Below, piece after piece: positions 12,473 to 26,000 of a stretch of DNA of 64,000 nucleotides. Source of the stretch: Amblyornis subalaris (taxonomy: Eukaryota; Chordata; Aves; Passeriformes; Ptilonorhynchidae); contig JACAXG010000132.1 of the NCBI GenBank assembly GCA_018881555.1, positions 1,127,676 through 1,191,675 on the forward strand, written 5' to 3'. The first letter of the stretch is position 1. Each line of letters starts with the position of its first letter. Below the pieces are notes generated by a model. That model saw nothing but the letters and a program-made list of their open reading frames with translations. It was not told the DNA's origin and did no database searches. The translations under genes and the position numbers were made by a program.

Positions 12473-12480
12473 TCACGTGA
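12473..12480. promoter_or_regulatory. Palindromic E-box TCACGTGA
   Basis: A perfect TCACGTGA lies in the context GTCACGTGAT. This is the preferred core of bHLH-zip factors of the USF and MITF/TFE type. It lies about 40 bases after two homeodomain-like words (CAATTAGG, ATTAATG). Presence of the motif is certain; use is unknown, since an 8-mer of this kind is expected about once per window by chance. Confidence 0.25.
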
Positions 12481-15400
12481 TTAAAAGAAATAGGCTACTA
12501 GATAAAGTTCAGAACTAACATGAATGCACCTTTTCAGTCTCCAACTCTTAGCCTAAGTATTTACTTANACTGTATGAAAAAAATATCTTCAGATCAGTTC
12601 TTTAGTTGATGCATATTTCTCTAACTTCATATTTAGGCTGATATACATCATATCAAAATATAGCTTTATTTTTCTTACTTACAATAGCAGCCAGCATTAC
12701 CCCTCTGTTCATTTAGAGCTATGTAAAAAAGATGCATCTCCATCAATGCAAAGAGATTAACACTTTTGTGCTTCACAGTACAAGCTTCTATTTATTTCCA
12801 TAGTGAAGCTGAACNCTAATTTCTGCTAAAAAAATTTTGCCTGTAATTTTCCTGCATCCACTCTTCTTGTAGCNGTACAATTTTATCGCTGAGTTTATGT
12901 AGCGTGGGCTAATTAAGCAGGGGCTGTTTTGTACGTACAAAAGGCAAGATGGGAATACCTTGGCAAATGGACATGGCACTGTTGCTGTTCTGGCCACTGA
13001 CACAACGAAGTTATTACTTGGAGGGGGAGATAGGGAGACGTTTGTTTTTATTCTGGCTTTTTACCATCAGTATATAGGTGGGTAGTTGAACTTGCTGGAA
13101 AACAGCTTCAAGGGATAGAATGATAAAAAAGCCTTCCTGGTCCCAAGCACCTGTTCTATGTCTCTGATCAGGACTACCAACAGCTCAGTGGAGGGAAATT
13201 TCATTTACAGCTCCTTTTTGGAAAACCAGGCTCTNGTCTTCAGACCTCGGTCTGCTGGTGCTGCACCCCTAGGCTGGTCTGGCTGGGAAGGCTTCAAAGA
13301 AGATTTTGCACCAAAATCTCTCTGTTTTTTAACCTGACACAATGAAGGGTGACTATATCTTAGAAGGACAGGAGGACACTGAGAAAGCTCAAAGAGTNGC
13401 ACTGTATAACAGGAGGGGCAGCTACTATGAGATGGCAGAGAATGTGCCTGCACTGGGAAGGAGGAACAAATGCAATTTCTGACTGTGTTTTAACAGGAAC
13501 CAGCAGGACTATGCTGGTCTTTACCCCAGGACATGCTGACACTAAGTTGTGAAGGACAGTATGAGTGTGAAGGCATCGCCCCCACATTTTATGTGTATTC
13601 TTGTGGTGTGCTACAAGAGGGCTACTGCTCTCCTGGACTGTTTCAGTCACCCTTGACACATTCCTTAATTCTGCCTAGAAGTTTTATGCATATGGATCTT
13701 AAACATTTGCCTAAGTGGTTCTGTGAGTGGAAATGTCTGGTTTCTCTCTCAAAANCCCAGCTCCTCTTAATCTGTTCCTAGCCCTTCTTTATCTTATCTT
13801 CTTAAGGAAACAGGCAGTTATTTACCCGGAGAGTGTTCTGTGTGCTATCCAGTAAGTATTTTCTCCCTCTCAGCTGGAAGCCACACAAACAACTATGATT
13901 AAAATAAAACAAAACTCACAAAATACTACTTGTTATCATTAGAGAGGCACCACGTGTTTTTGTCCTCTGCATTTAACATGTCGTGCGATAATGAGATTAG
14001 TAAATCCGAGATCCAGTGTTTAAGAGGATTTTCTTCTGCTGTTGTTTGGAAAATATTTTTGTTAATAGAGCCACAAATTAAATTATGAAAACTGCAGGAA
14101 GGTACTAATAGCAATAGTAAGCCCAGAGTCTTTAAATAGGTTTTTCAAATTGCTACACTGCACTACACATTATGTATCATGGTCTGAAAAAAAAAGGATT
14201 TTTTACGCTGGTTTTTCAGAGATACCGAAACTGTTTCTCACTGGAGAGTTAATGGAGAAGTATCTTCTGCTCAGATGATGAGAAATGCAAAGTAGCTGGG
14301 AAAGTTTTGACATTTTAACTTCACCTGCTTATTTGCTAATTTTTTAAATGCACGTATCTGAAAACTTGTGGCATTATCTTTAAAAGGCAGTATTTTTGAA
14401 AGAGTCTACATTTAAGGAAAAAATCTCTAGATCCCAAATAAAGAGTGACAGAATGAGCAGAGAATTTCTCATTGGCTCATAGTGGTCANCAGAGCAACTG
14501 GTGCTTCTGAAGAAGCTGTGAGAAGCTGCCTGTGTGGCACGACACCTCCATCACACCNGAGGAAGGAACGAGCCAGAGTGGGCAGGAGATTAGTTCAAGT
14601 CCTGAAAGCAAAAGGTTTAATATTCTCTGCCAAAGTTGTTATCACTTAGTAACTCCGAATATATTTGTAATCCTCATTGTAAATTCCATCAAATTCCACT
14701 ATCTAGTAGCACAGNAATTTTATTAAGTGTCTCATTTGGGAGTTATAAGAAAAAATAGAAGAATGCATCATTTAAAGCCTTGTTTCACACTCTCTATATG
14801 CACATATTTATGAATTAAAGGCTTTGTTTGTGATCCGCATCCTTTCCACTCCTCTTCTCTAATCTCCTTTTAGAGTTTTGTGGATGGGATGTTTACATAA
14901 CATAACATCACATAATCCACACCATAATTTAGGAAAGCCAGCGTGATATTCTCTACATTTTCTCCAGCCCCGCACCTGCTGTGGGGTAGCAGATGTGTGG
15001 CCATCCACACTAAAGGATTCTGTAGGTGTTCAAATTTCATCTGCGCTAAAGGAGATGTTGTATTAATTAATGCAAAAGAAATGTATTGAGGATTATTACG
15101 TTCCCAGAAACCATATCCAGCTTCCAAAGTCCCTGATCTGAAAACTGCTGAGGAGATTGTTAAGGGGAACTATTATATGTGCTTGTCTTCTATTTCCTCC
15201 AACTTAAACACCCACCAACATCCCCTCTCAGAGCCTGGATGTGACAGACCACTGGTTCTGCTCAGCAAAACCATTCTGTGTTCTAAACTGGTTTTGTCTT
15301 GGCATCATTATAGTCAAGGTTAAAGTTCAGAAATGTGCTGAGCCTCAGGTGATCAGGTCTTTGGCTAAGATTAAAATCAACACAGCTCCAGCTCCTAGAC

Positions 15401-16072
15401 TGGATCCTGGTCCTTTACAGGAACTGGACGGATGAATTGGACAGAGTGGAGAGCAGCAAAGAAGATTAATTGGTTTGAATTCTGATGACTGATCTATAGT
15501 TTTCCATCAGTACTTCAGTTTAACAAGTTATGAACATCACGTCAGTTTGTTTTGGATTTTTTTTAAATTTGAATAACTATTACTTACTGGCTCCTGAGGT
15601 ATATTTACAAAATAATTTGGCAAAAAGCCGACTATGTTGCGACGAAGGAAATGAAGATCACAGAGCAGAATCTAACCCCTAGCTGGAGAAAAAAGAATGT
15701 TCTTGCTATGAAAATGTGCTGTTCAATGCTTGAAAGGTTTCTTATTGACAATAAAAGTTCAAAATGAATAAAGAGATGTTAACTTTCTGGAAACTACAAA
15801 ACTGGGATGCAATCCATGACCAAAGCAAAGTTTCATCGTGTTCAATGATGCTAATGTGATGATAATGAACNGAAGTTGGTTAAAACTACATGTCTCTGTA
15901 ATGCTTTCAGCATTTTAAACCACATATTCCTGTTAGAGGACTAAATGTTAATACAGGTCTCCACATAGTACATTCAAATAGCAATTAATAAGTCAATATT
16001 TCCAACTGACCAGAACTGACCCCACATAAATATAGANAATAAAGGACAAAATATGTTTAGGCTAGTACATTT

Positions 16073-16087
16073 AAAAAAAAAAAAAAA
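16073..16087. repeat. Poly(A) run of 15
   Basis: An uninterrupted 15-base A run is followed by GAGG. No SINE or LINE body is recognisable on its 5' side, so it is treated as a simple homopolymer. Confidence 0.85.
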
Positions 16088-16959
16088 GAGGATANGAAAA
16101 CGGATATTAAACTTTAGTCCATTGTCAGCAACAGCTGTCAGGGCAGGCAGGTAGTACAGCAAAGGTGAAAAGGTTAAGGAGCCTCATGAATATGAAAAAC
16201 TTTCAATTACTGTCAAATTGACCCATTGTGTGACACAGGACTGGACCCTACACAGCACACCAGAAGGACAGGGCCACTGTGTGGGACACTTGCTGGTTTC
16301 AGCAGCCCTGTGCATCNGCAGCATCAGAAACTCAGGGGGACACATAAATGTCATCCTTTAGAAAACAGGAAAAACCTGTTCACTGAAATCAACCGATCTT
16401 TTAAAACAATTTTTTAATCTATCTGCATAACCTAGAAGACTTTAGTGCTAGTTTCATATCTGCTTCTTAAATAGCTGGATGTTACAGGTTATTTCATAAT
16501 AAACAGAAGCATTTCCCTTTGTCTTCTTTCACTGTGAAACAGAGCCGGNAAAAGAGGAAATTTAAGTTAAAAACCTGGCAGTAACAGAAAAATAAGCCNT
16601 TTTCCTTCTTGGAAAAAACTCTACAATGAGATTCAAATGTCATCTCAAGTTAGGCACGTAGATTGAGCTATCAATCACAGTAAAATTTCTGCTTGCATCG
16701 GCATGAAAAATACATTTCATCAATTTAGGACCACAAACAATCCCAGAATTCATGCAGACATTTTTCTCTGTGCTCCTTACTGGATTTAGTACTATGAAGC
16801 CAAAGGATATTTGGGGCAAAGCACATTTTTCTAAGTTTATTCCAGGATATNTAGATAGGATGCGTGAAATAATTCTTCTACTCTACTCACTGTAAAGAAC
16901 TGCAGCCCGAGAAGGCTGTTCAGTAATTTAGGGGATAGTATCTTAAAGACACAGATGTA

Positions 16960-17325
16960 CCAGAAAGATGCCAGGAAAACAACAGAATTGTTGCAGGTCT
17001 AGAAAGCACAACCTCCAGAAAAAATAAAAAGATTAAAAAAAAAAAGAATATTGAGGATGAATAAAGACATGGCAAACCTTGAGGTACATAAAAGGCACTT
17101 ACAAAGAGGAGGACTATTCTCCTTACANGATGCAATGGATCTTGGTGCAGCCAGAAAGATTGAGGTGAAATAACTCAAAATCTGATCTGGAACACTGAAA
17201 CATGGAAGGCTTTTAAGAACAGGTTTGGCAGATATTTGTCAGAATTGATTAAAGATTATTTGGATTTAGGGCAAAGAAATGGAGAAGCTGATCACTTAAA
17301 ATACCNTCCAGTCCTATTTTCCTTT
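16960..17325 (+). mobile_element. Old CR1 LINE fragment (end of ORF2 region and 3' UTR)
   Basis: Several colinear blocks match the well-known CR1 3' region: GGTCTAGAAAGCAC at 16997-17010 (CR1 has GGTCTGGAAAAC-type sequence), ACATAAAAGGCACTTAC with AGAGGAGGA at 17086-17113 (CR1 ATATAAAGGGTGCTTAC...GAGGAGGA), CTTTTAAGAACAGGTTTGGC and ATTTGTCAG at about 17210-17241, and TCCAGTCCTATTTTCC at 17307-17322. Order and spacing agree with a plus-strand copy. It is heavily diverged, contains an A-run expansion near 17034-17045 and has no open reading frame. The terminal octamer repeat is not clear. Identification is by eye from family knowledge. Confidence 0.75.
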
Positions 17326-20300
17326 CACCTGATCTCTTTCCTATTGAGTCAATGAGATTTGTTCAGCACGCATACTGTGAGAGTTAAAAGGCCTAAATTC
17401 TTTGACTGTCCATGTCTAAACATTAATTGATTTGATTTGCTTTCCATTGTATGTGTAGATTATCCTATGAAGACATTTTATCATTACTGTGTTATGTGAA
17501 TACTTGATACGTGTTAAATTTTTAAATAAAGGNTTTTGGTCAATAATAAAGATGCACTGTTTATAATGCAGTTTTTGTAGTTAATAGTTGTGCTACAGCC
17601 CAGGATATTCGAATTTTTCTCAAGGAGCCTACTTTCAGAAACATAGAGAAATCNCAGCTTGTACTATAAAACGCAGGCTAGATGCATTTATTAAAAGCAA
17701 AGCATTCTAGTGCTGTCTAGAAAACTGGAGATCTTCCAGTTTTAATTCTCGTATTTCATTAACACTTTTATGAATCAGTCTACTACTTCTTGTAACCAAT
17801 TTTGTAAAGAAACAAGTCGAAACTCTTGAAGGCTTATCTTCTTACATTGCTATATCTTATAAAAAAAAATCCTTTTATTCTGCCAAAAAATCAGAGCTCT
17901 GACTAAATACATACACAATATTCAGAAGCATTCTATACTGGCAGCATATTAGGCATTAATACTGCTGAAACATTGACCAAAGAAAAATANCCATGTTGTT
18001 TATATTGTTTTCTATGCTATGCTATAGAAGTAACAAGCATTTGCCCATTTGCAGTATTGGATGTGAGTCACTAATCTAAGAAATTAGATTTCTGAAAGAA
18101 CACACATTATATTTGCCAAGAACCAAAAATCTATCTGAATCACTCCATTCTTTTTAATAAACTTTCTCTGTGAAATAGTGATATAAAAGGAATCAATATG
18201 ACTTTGTAAAAAATATCTCCATTGTCATTCATTTATTCAAATAGGAACCTTAGCCTTAATTAAAATAGAGCTGCAGAGACCCAAGGGAAGCACATATGTA
18301 TAATTCCTACAATTACTTATTTATTATTTCAATTAATTATTTATTACTAGGAGGTTTTTTTTGAAAAAAGCTCACAGAATTTTAATTAAAGTTACAGTAG
18401 GCTCTGAGTATTAAAAGTGCAAATACAGAACACTTTCATATATCAAACTGAAGTCAAAATAATTTCAATGCATGTTAATGTATAAGCAACTCTATTTCTG
18501 TAGAAGTGCAANTAAAGTTACACACAGCCAAAGACCAAAATGTTAGCTGCACACAAGGCTGCAATATCAGTTTGGTTGAGCAGTCAGACACTTCCCCTGG
18601 GTAAAGCTCAGCCCAGCCTGATCCTCCTCAGCCCCCTAACACAGGGATGATGGTGTGGAGCTGGAGAGCACAGCTGTGGTTCTCTCATGCTCACCAGGCA
18701 CTGTCAGGGAGAAGGATTCAAGCTGTGGACCTCCAGATTCCAAAAGCAGATATTAAACAGCAGCAATCCATGTGTGATGAGGGTCCAGCTACCTCCACTC
18801 GCCTCCAGGGCCAGGTGGGCACAGACCTCACCAAGCCCATTTGGATTGAAAGGCCATGCTTGGCACCTTCTATCACCAGAGACACTTTGGGAGCAGATTC
18901 TGTGTTCAATGATTAAGTTGCTGCAACAGCTTGGTTGTAATTTGGGGGTTGGTGCAAATCTGGCCTCACGTGCTGAAGTTCACTCTGTCACAGTCTAGAT
19001 TAATTAAGCCTGGTTTAGGCTATTTTTAAATTAATCTCCATCAATATGTTCTCATTACAGCATGGTCAAACCACGCCAGCAGAGCAGCTCAGGAAAGTCT
19101 ATTATGCTGAAAGACTAGTCCAGAAATCTCAATAAAGGTATATTAATTCTATTTAAAAGGCAAAGCTTTGGGAAGCTATCAGACCAAGTAAACAGCAATA
19201 TTCTGCTGAGATGGAAAGCGAAAATCAAGGAAAAGTGAAGTCTATATTTCAGTGAATTATGCACAACTCTTTTCTGGTTTAACATTCTGTACATCCACGC
19301 TGGGGAAATCGTTAAAAACCTTCATCTTTTTGTGTTTACTACTTAAAACATACACAATCAATACCACAGCATTCTGAAAGACTTTCTAGTTCAATCTTGC
19401 CTCAAATTCACAAGGCCAAAGGTAAAAATGTTTACTCAGGATCTGCACAAAATAATATCTCTCTGAAAAATTTGCCACAAGATCTGCAACAGGGGTAACT
19501 CAAAGGTGAATGTCACAGCCTTGCCTCTCAGACACCACTAGATACCAGGTAAAGGAGGTAGGTTCTCCCTTCCCCTCCCTTTTATTACAGTGATTGAATA
19601 CTAAAGAGAAAAAAAAATACAGTGACATATTTATGTCGCATCTTCTTTAGGTTAAGATGTCTTTGCAATAATTAATTATATGAATTTGGGGCTGAACATG
19701 CATGCATGCAAGGACGTGAAACCTTTTTCTGTGTTAAGGCAAGGGGCATAACTGTAAAGCATAGCCCAAACTTGCTTGAGAGAAATTGGCACCAAAATGG
19801 CAATGCTTCTTTCCGTTTGGTGTTAAAACATACCAAGAAGACAGAAAAAAAAATGATGAGGCTGGTGATGGCCAACCAAGGGCGTGCTTTGTACCAGGGC
19901 CTGGGTAGTACAGAACACTTTTAGCTTACTGACATTACTGAAATGTTTGAAGAAAACAAGATAAGAGATCTGCCCCATCTGGTTTGCAAGATTTTGATGA
20001 ACATATGGAACACCCTGCTGGTAGGAAAATGAGGTTTACAGCCATATGCTCAGCCAGTCTCTGGTATGACTATTGCAGGTCTGAAGAATGCCAAGAATTG
20101 ATCGTGTGTGTTTATATTTCTGATTATGCTATATAACAATCATAGTAACCCAGATAAGCTCCATCAACCTGGTCTCTCAAGGAAAAGAGGTTGGGAGAAG
20201 AGGATATTCTTCTGTCACTATTTCTGTTGAACTTCTTGGTGTGGGGAGTTTAAGTTTTGGGGGTTTTTCTTTTTTTGGGTTTTTCTTTGTATCTAAAAGT

Positions 20301-23000
20301 GTGATAAGATTGTGCCAAGATAATAACAACTTGGAGTTACAATATATTAAGCTTCTTTCAGGTAGCTGTTGACCATAAAAAGGTGATGAAATTATTAAAA
20401 TCTAGTATTTATGATTCTTATCTGTCTCTCTATCCATGAGTATATAGAGCCATATTTTAACCTGTCAACTGTATTTTTTTTTATATTTCAGACTATTGGT
20501 AAAATGCCAGTAAACAAAAGGAAATTACAATATTACAATTCTTATTTGTAAGTTTTCAAAATAATACTTTTAAGACTTTCCTCATCATCAAGAATACAAC
20601 TAGAATTACACCTATGAAGATGTAAAATTTGCTGTCTGTGTCAAACCCACATAATCTCCAAATAAACTGCTCCTGCAGCATCACTCCAGTAACATATTAT
20701 TGCACAGCTATAACAAGGCCAAAGATACACCGAGCTTAAACAGATGGCACTGTGTTTGTAATGCATTATTAGGCAGAGCCCTTTCAAGGAGCCCGAGACA
20801 TTTCAATGGAACTTGAGGACAAATTAGTCATGGTCAGCAAGGCTCTTGAGCAACANCATGAGATACCTGGTAAGTAGCTTAAGATTTAACAACTACCTCA
20901 GAGAGTTCCCGAGTATTACACAGGGTACTCATCTTCTGATCCACTGCATCTTAAATAGAAGTCGAAGCAAACCAAGCAGAATTCTCTTACATTCATTATT
21001 TACCTGCTGAAGCCTTTGAAATTTCATAGAACAGCCAAGTGTCTTGAATCCTCTGACAAGGTGAATTATGTTGGAGATGAGGCAGAGGAAAACTGCAATA
21101 TTCTGTGTACAAGTCTGTTTTCAAGAACAACACACATAAACCTCCAGTGCTCATCTCTGGAGAGAGTAGTTTCCTTTCCCTCTTGGTCTTGACTGAGAGG
21201 TCTTTTGTGACAACAACATTTTCATGCCAAGATTAGGTAAATTGCTACAGAGAAACTGTAACAGTGTGTGGGCATTGACAGGGCATTTGAGCACAATAAT
21301 ACTTGGGAGGCTTACTTACCCTCCTTCCCCTTTAACATCAACAGAGCAACCCAGTGCTCCACAATCTTTTATAAGAGGGGAATTCAAAGGAAACCAGATT
21401 TTAGACAACAAAGGTAAAAGCCCAGAATCCCTTTTTCTGACTTAATAGAATTTTTTCAGTTCCTGTAGCAAAGAAACTGTATTCCTTGTGTCGGTAAGTA
21501 CCTTACACTAGAATGGAAGGCTGTTTATTTTAACTTTTCTTAAAGACTAGACCCTAAACCCTGGTGTCTTGCACCCTGAATTTTGCCGTTATTGCTAAAG
21601 GACGGGCTGTACTGACACAAAAAGGTGACAAAGTAGTGAAAGAATTCCAGGAGAAACTAATGTTGTGACAGCAGGCTCAGTATCTGAGATGAAAATANTT
21701 GTTAAAAGAGACAAGCAAAAAGAGCAAGATGACTGTAAGATATAGATAAGAAAGAAGGAAGGCGGATTCTTGTCCTAAGGATATTTAGCTTGCAAAACTT
21801 GCATTGACATATGGAACATACTGGCCAGTTGCAGAGAAGCACTAGCACCCAATATGAGAAGTTACATCAGATTTTTCTACCTCATTGGATTCTTATTCTT
21901 CACTACTTTTTTGGTATGTATTTATGGTTTATTTTGTGGTTTCTGACACAGATTTTAAACAACGACATAAGGAATCATTGTGCATTACAGGGATTGCAAT
22001 TGTAATCTTGATGGACTACCTGGACTATTTAGATTAAAGCAATTTGTTGGGGTAGTAAAAGTCTCATAAATAATAGTTGACAATAGGTGGATGACTATTT
22101 GCATTACACCCATCAGATTCACTGCTTCAAGGCTTGTGAGAAGGTCCTCAGAAAGGAGACTTTCAGCTGTTGTCTAAAGCACCTGCCTGTGGCAGCATTC
22201 CTCCAAGAAGGCAAAGGACTTCTAGGCCCATCATAGGACTATAGGAAAAATCACAGGCATGATAAAAAGTGAATGAGTATATTTCTCCAAAGTGTGTCTG
22301 AAATTTCACAAATTCCTGCCACGTCTCATAAACCTTTAAGAAATATGACATTTATTCTATGTCCTGTGGAGTATCATCTAGCATAATAATAAAACACATG
22401 CAGACAAACTGAGAACCCAGCAGAACACTAATTCACTACAGATTTTTTCAGTATAATTATATTTTATGGCATTAGCTCTGCATTCTTTGTGAAATAATTT
22501 TCTTGCAGGAATTTTTTGGTTTGCTTTTTCACTGCAAACAAAAAAATCCCCCTTGTTTTGAAAATGGAGCAATATTACCTTCTAGCTGTTCCCTAGTAGA
22601 TAAAAGGAACAGAATGAGTGAAAGTGGTGAACATAGGCACGGAGTAGAAGAAACCAGAACTTTATGTAAAGCCCAGCTCCTTGGAATGGCTGATCATGAG
22701 AATCATTAAAAATAAGATTATATTCTTACGGGAGGTATTTCAGGCATGATGTTTAGNAAAAGCCAGGCTGGGAGCAGTTAATAAGGGCTGACTGTCTAAG
22801 GTTCTTCAGAAAGTCTGCAGCACTTCAAACTGTGTCAGACACTGCAGACAGAGCCTGTCCAATGTAATTCTCTCAGCTCAATTTTTAACACTCTGACCCT
22901 AGCTTTGCTGTGACAAATATTCCCAAAGGGCTTAGAATACTGTTAAGGGAAAGATCAAAGACAAATTTCTTCCTCCTGGTTGCTGTAGCATTTATGACCA
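17326..23000. other. Non-genic AT-rich DNA
   Basis: No gene was recognised. Open frames at 18647-18998 (plus) and 18718-18909 (minus) overlap on opposite strands and have no domain. A short exon-like signal at 20773-20869 and a very short one at 21460-21493 are described as findings. A 20-bp imperfect tandem duplication lies at 18310-18349. Confidence 0.7.
18310..18349. repeat. 20-bp imperfect tandem duplication
   Basis: CAATTACTTATTTATTATTT is followed directly by CAATTAATTATTTATTACTA, 16 of 20 positions matching. It is AT-rich; probably replication slippage. Confidence 0.7.
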
Positions 23001-26000
23001 CTCCCAGTGANTTCTATCTTGCAATGGGCAGCCCCTTGTGAAGTCCTGTGCTTTCATGCCAACTTCTGCATAGACATCAACTTTGGGTTTATCTCTTCAA
23101 TAACCCCTCTGAGCGACTGGCTGTGAAATGGTAATTCCTAACCAAGAGACCATATGAATTTTTCTTAATGTTTTCTATATCTTCTAGCATTAAAAAAGCA
23201 GTATTACACGAGGCAGGAAATTATTTCAAAAACAAATGGTTATTTGCTTCTGTTTGAGGAAAACATATTCCACAGGAAAAATAATTCAAGAATTTTTCAT
23301 TATCTTTAAAACAGATAAGAGCTATATCATGAAAAGGTAAAAAGGGCACAGTCTCCCTTGGCTACCCTAGGAATCTTATACAACAAGAGTGCTTGAGACA
23401 TTCAAGTCTGCTATAGCTCTGTCACCCTGCTAAGGCTCAGCAAAGCAGAAAGAAAGTACAGCAAAGGAAGCAGCAAATGTTTTAGTCCCATACTAGAGCC
23501 CTGCTACAGGACTAGAGAGCACAGTCTTTTGGAACCCAGTATATCTCACACTTCTGAACCTCTTCCTACTACCACAGAAGATCCCCATCCCAAGGCAAAG
23601 CTCCAGGTTTCCCATCCCACAGCCTCCCCACTGCTGTTGCAGGTCTTCCCTGAGCATTTCCCAGTTTTTTTTCTATCAGTCAAGAACATACCTCTCTTTC
23701 AAAGTCACTCTGTCCCTTAACTGCCCACACATCAACCTTCCACCCTCCCGTGTCTCAGTCGTGTCTGCACTCATCAAGTCTCATCTCCATCTTACTCCCT
23801 CACAGAAGAGCTGGCACCTGAAGTATTGGATCCCTTTTGAGATGCCAGCTTTGNCCTGTTAAAACACATAGCCCAAAACATCAGTAAGACTGTCCTGACA
23901 TGCCTTGTTTTTCACAAATTCAGGTAACTGTTATTCATCTCCATAGTGTCTTCTAGGTNTGTTGTTATATTCACACACATAGCTGCCATGATTATTTATT
24001 CCATAATTTATGCAGTGATCAAAATTACTCAGAAAGTTTTACAATTCCCTAGCCACTCTAAGGCATGGACTGTGCTCACTCTTCCCCTATCACCCCTAAA
24101 CTCTAAGGGATAATAGTTCTGTGACTGCTCCACAGATTAGCAGACCCATGGCTTTTCAGTCACACCACACCACCAGATGAAATGAGTAATTAAAACCCCT
24201 AATGAACTGGAGAGCATGGGTGGCTTCTGGCATGAACAGCTGGGGTTAGCTGGCATTGAAATTTTCATTAATTAAAACCACCTTCCAAGTCAACGCCTAG
24301 AACAAGTTCAGGGATCAGGAAAATAATTAATTCACTTCTTATCGAAAACTGATAAGCCAAAAAAAAAATTAGCCAGATTCAGACAGGCTTGGAATTAGAC
24401 ATGATCTTTCCCTGTTGTTTTGGTTTTTATTTTTCAGGTGAATGCAAGGGGAAATCATTAGATTTAGAAAAACTGCTTCTTCTATGTCTGTNTGTATTGC
24501 AGCAAGGAGATGGGAATGAACAGCAGTTCCAGACCCACACATTTAACTTTCTACTGCAGACAATCTAAAGCTGTGGGGGAGCAAAGGTCACAGACACAGT
24601 ACATTCCTGCTCCAAAGGACAAAGTACTTCATTCTCAGGTTTGGTAATTCAGAGTGCAGTCTAATGTTGACAGCCGAGATTAAGGAGGGCAAAGANTAGA
24701 GTATGAAAGGAATTGTTCTGATGTATATTTTAATACAATAATTGCTGGTTAAGCAAGACAGTTCCTCATTAGACTTGTGATCAGCAATATTCACTCTCAT
24801 TGATTGTGGCATGCAGCAGTAAAAGACAAGATTTTAACATAAGCAGATATCATCTTAAAAAGCAAATGTTTTCCTTATAGTCTGCAGTGCCCTGTTCCTC
24901 CCTGGAAAACCATGCAGGTAGATAATTACAACTAAATCAAATGCCTCAGACAGACACTAAAAATAGTTCTCCTTTGCCACGTAGCATTCAGCTGAATGCT
25001 TCAGGNTGATAGTCCTGCACCAAGACACAGGTATATCTGCCTTTTTGTCTTCACAGACTTTCAAAGGAAATTACATTTAAATCTATTCCCCTTATTCATT
25101 CCTGTGAAATCATCACAATGGCTTGTGTCATGAATATGTTCTCTTTAGAAACTAGTTGTGTGATACCATTTTCTCTGTATTGTGAGGATGGGGGAGAAAG
25201 TAAGAGGACGAAATTTTAGTGAGTAATCTGAGATATAGAAAAAAAAGGGTGCCAAGAAAAAAAAGTCTTCCAAAACAAATTAGTTTGCATAATACAAAGA
25301 AGAAGAGAAAGAAAGATGGGTTAAGGAAAGATTTTGCAAAAATTCTGAAAATTCCTTTTTAAAAGTTAACTAAAAAGGGATTAATCTGCCACAAAATGAA
25401 ATCACCTCTCCTTTTTATTTGTGATATATCCTAATTTGACTGTTAACAACCTGACCTAATATGCCTGGCTATTCATATACATTTTGTTGTGAATGATCGT
25501 TACATTTCCCACCCACAGACTTTTTTCTAACACAGATGAATGGAGAATTTGAGAACAGAAGCCACTTAATACAGAAATAGCAGCTGGATGACAGTAATGG
25601 CAACATTATAACATGGGTAGTAATTCAAGGTACATCATGTTCATGTTCTCTTTGTTACTCTGAACAATGAATGCATCAAGAAAATATGAGCTCATCACTT
25701 GAGAGTGTGTATCAGGCTAAAGGCTGAATTTAACCAATCTCAGGTACATGATTCAGGTTTGAGGTTACGAGAAGTGAGGATCTGAACTACATATTTGAAA
25801 TCAAAGTCCACAGCATAATAACAAAGAACTGATTTGGAACATTTTAAGTATTTCCTAGAGGAAAACATGGCTCAATCAAGAATTAAAAGGAATACTGTGG
25901 GTAAAAGAACTGATTTAGCCAAAAAGTTTGTTTAAATGGAAAGAAAAGGGAATGAATCTAAATAGCCTCAAATTAATCACAGCTTTTTGCTTTTTCTCCT

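Larger units (their letters stand above)
10260..16959. other. Non-genic AT-rich DNA including low-repeat blocks at 11.2-12.5 kb
   Basis: No gene was recognised. A patch of imperfect AAATATGCTTT-type repeats occupies 11541-11600 and a 15-base A run occupies 16073-16087. The open frames at 13205-13781 run on both strands in overlapping fashion and have no domain. A G/A-rich segment at about 15410-15470 faintly resembles CR1 but was not accepted. The blocks at 11230-11500 and 12170-12540 are discussed as possible conserved regulatory DNA. Confidence 0.65.

Noticed and set aside
15410..15470. GACAGAGTGGAGAGCAGCAAAGAAGATTAA resembling a CR1 internal segment
   Set aside because: The match is short and neither upstream nor downstream CR1 blocks follow in order.
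21030..21100. Possible MIR relic (GGAGATGAGGCAGAGGAAAACT)
   Set aside because: The A/T-rich middle part of MIR is missing and the similarity covers fewer than 25 informative bases.
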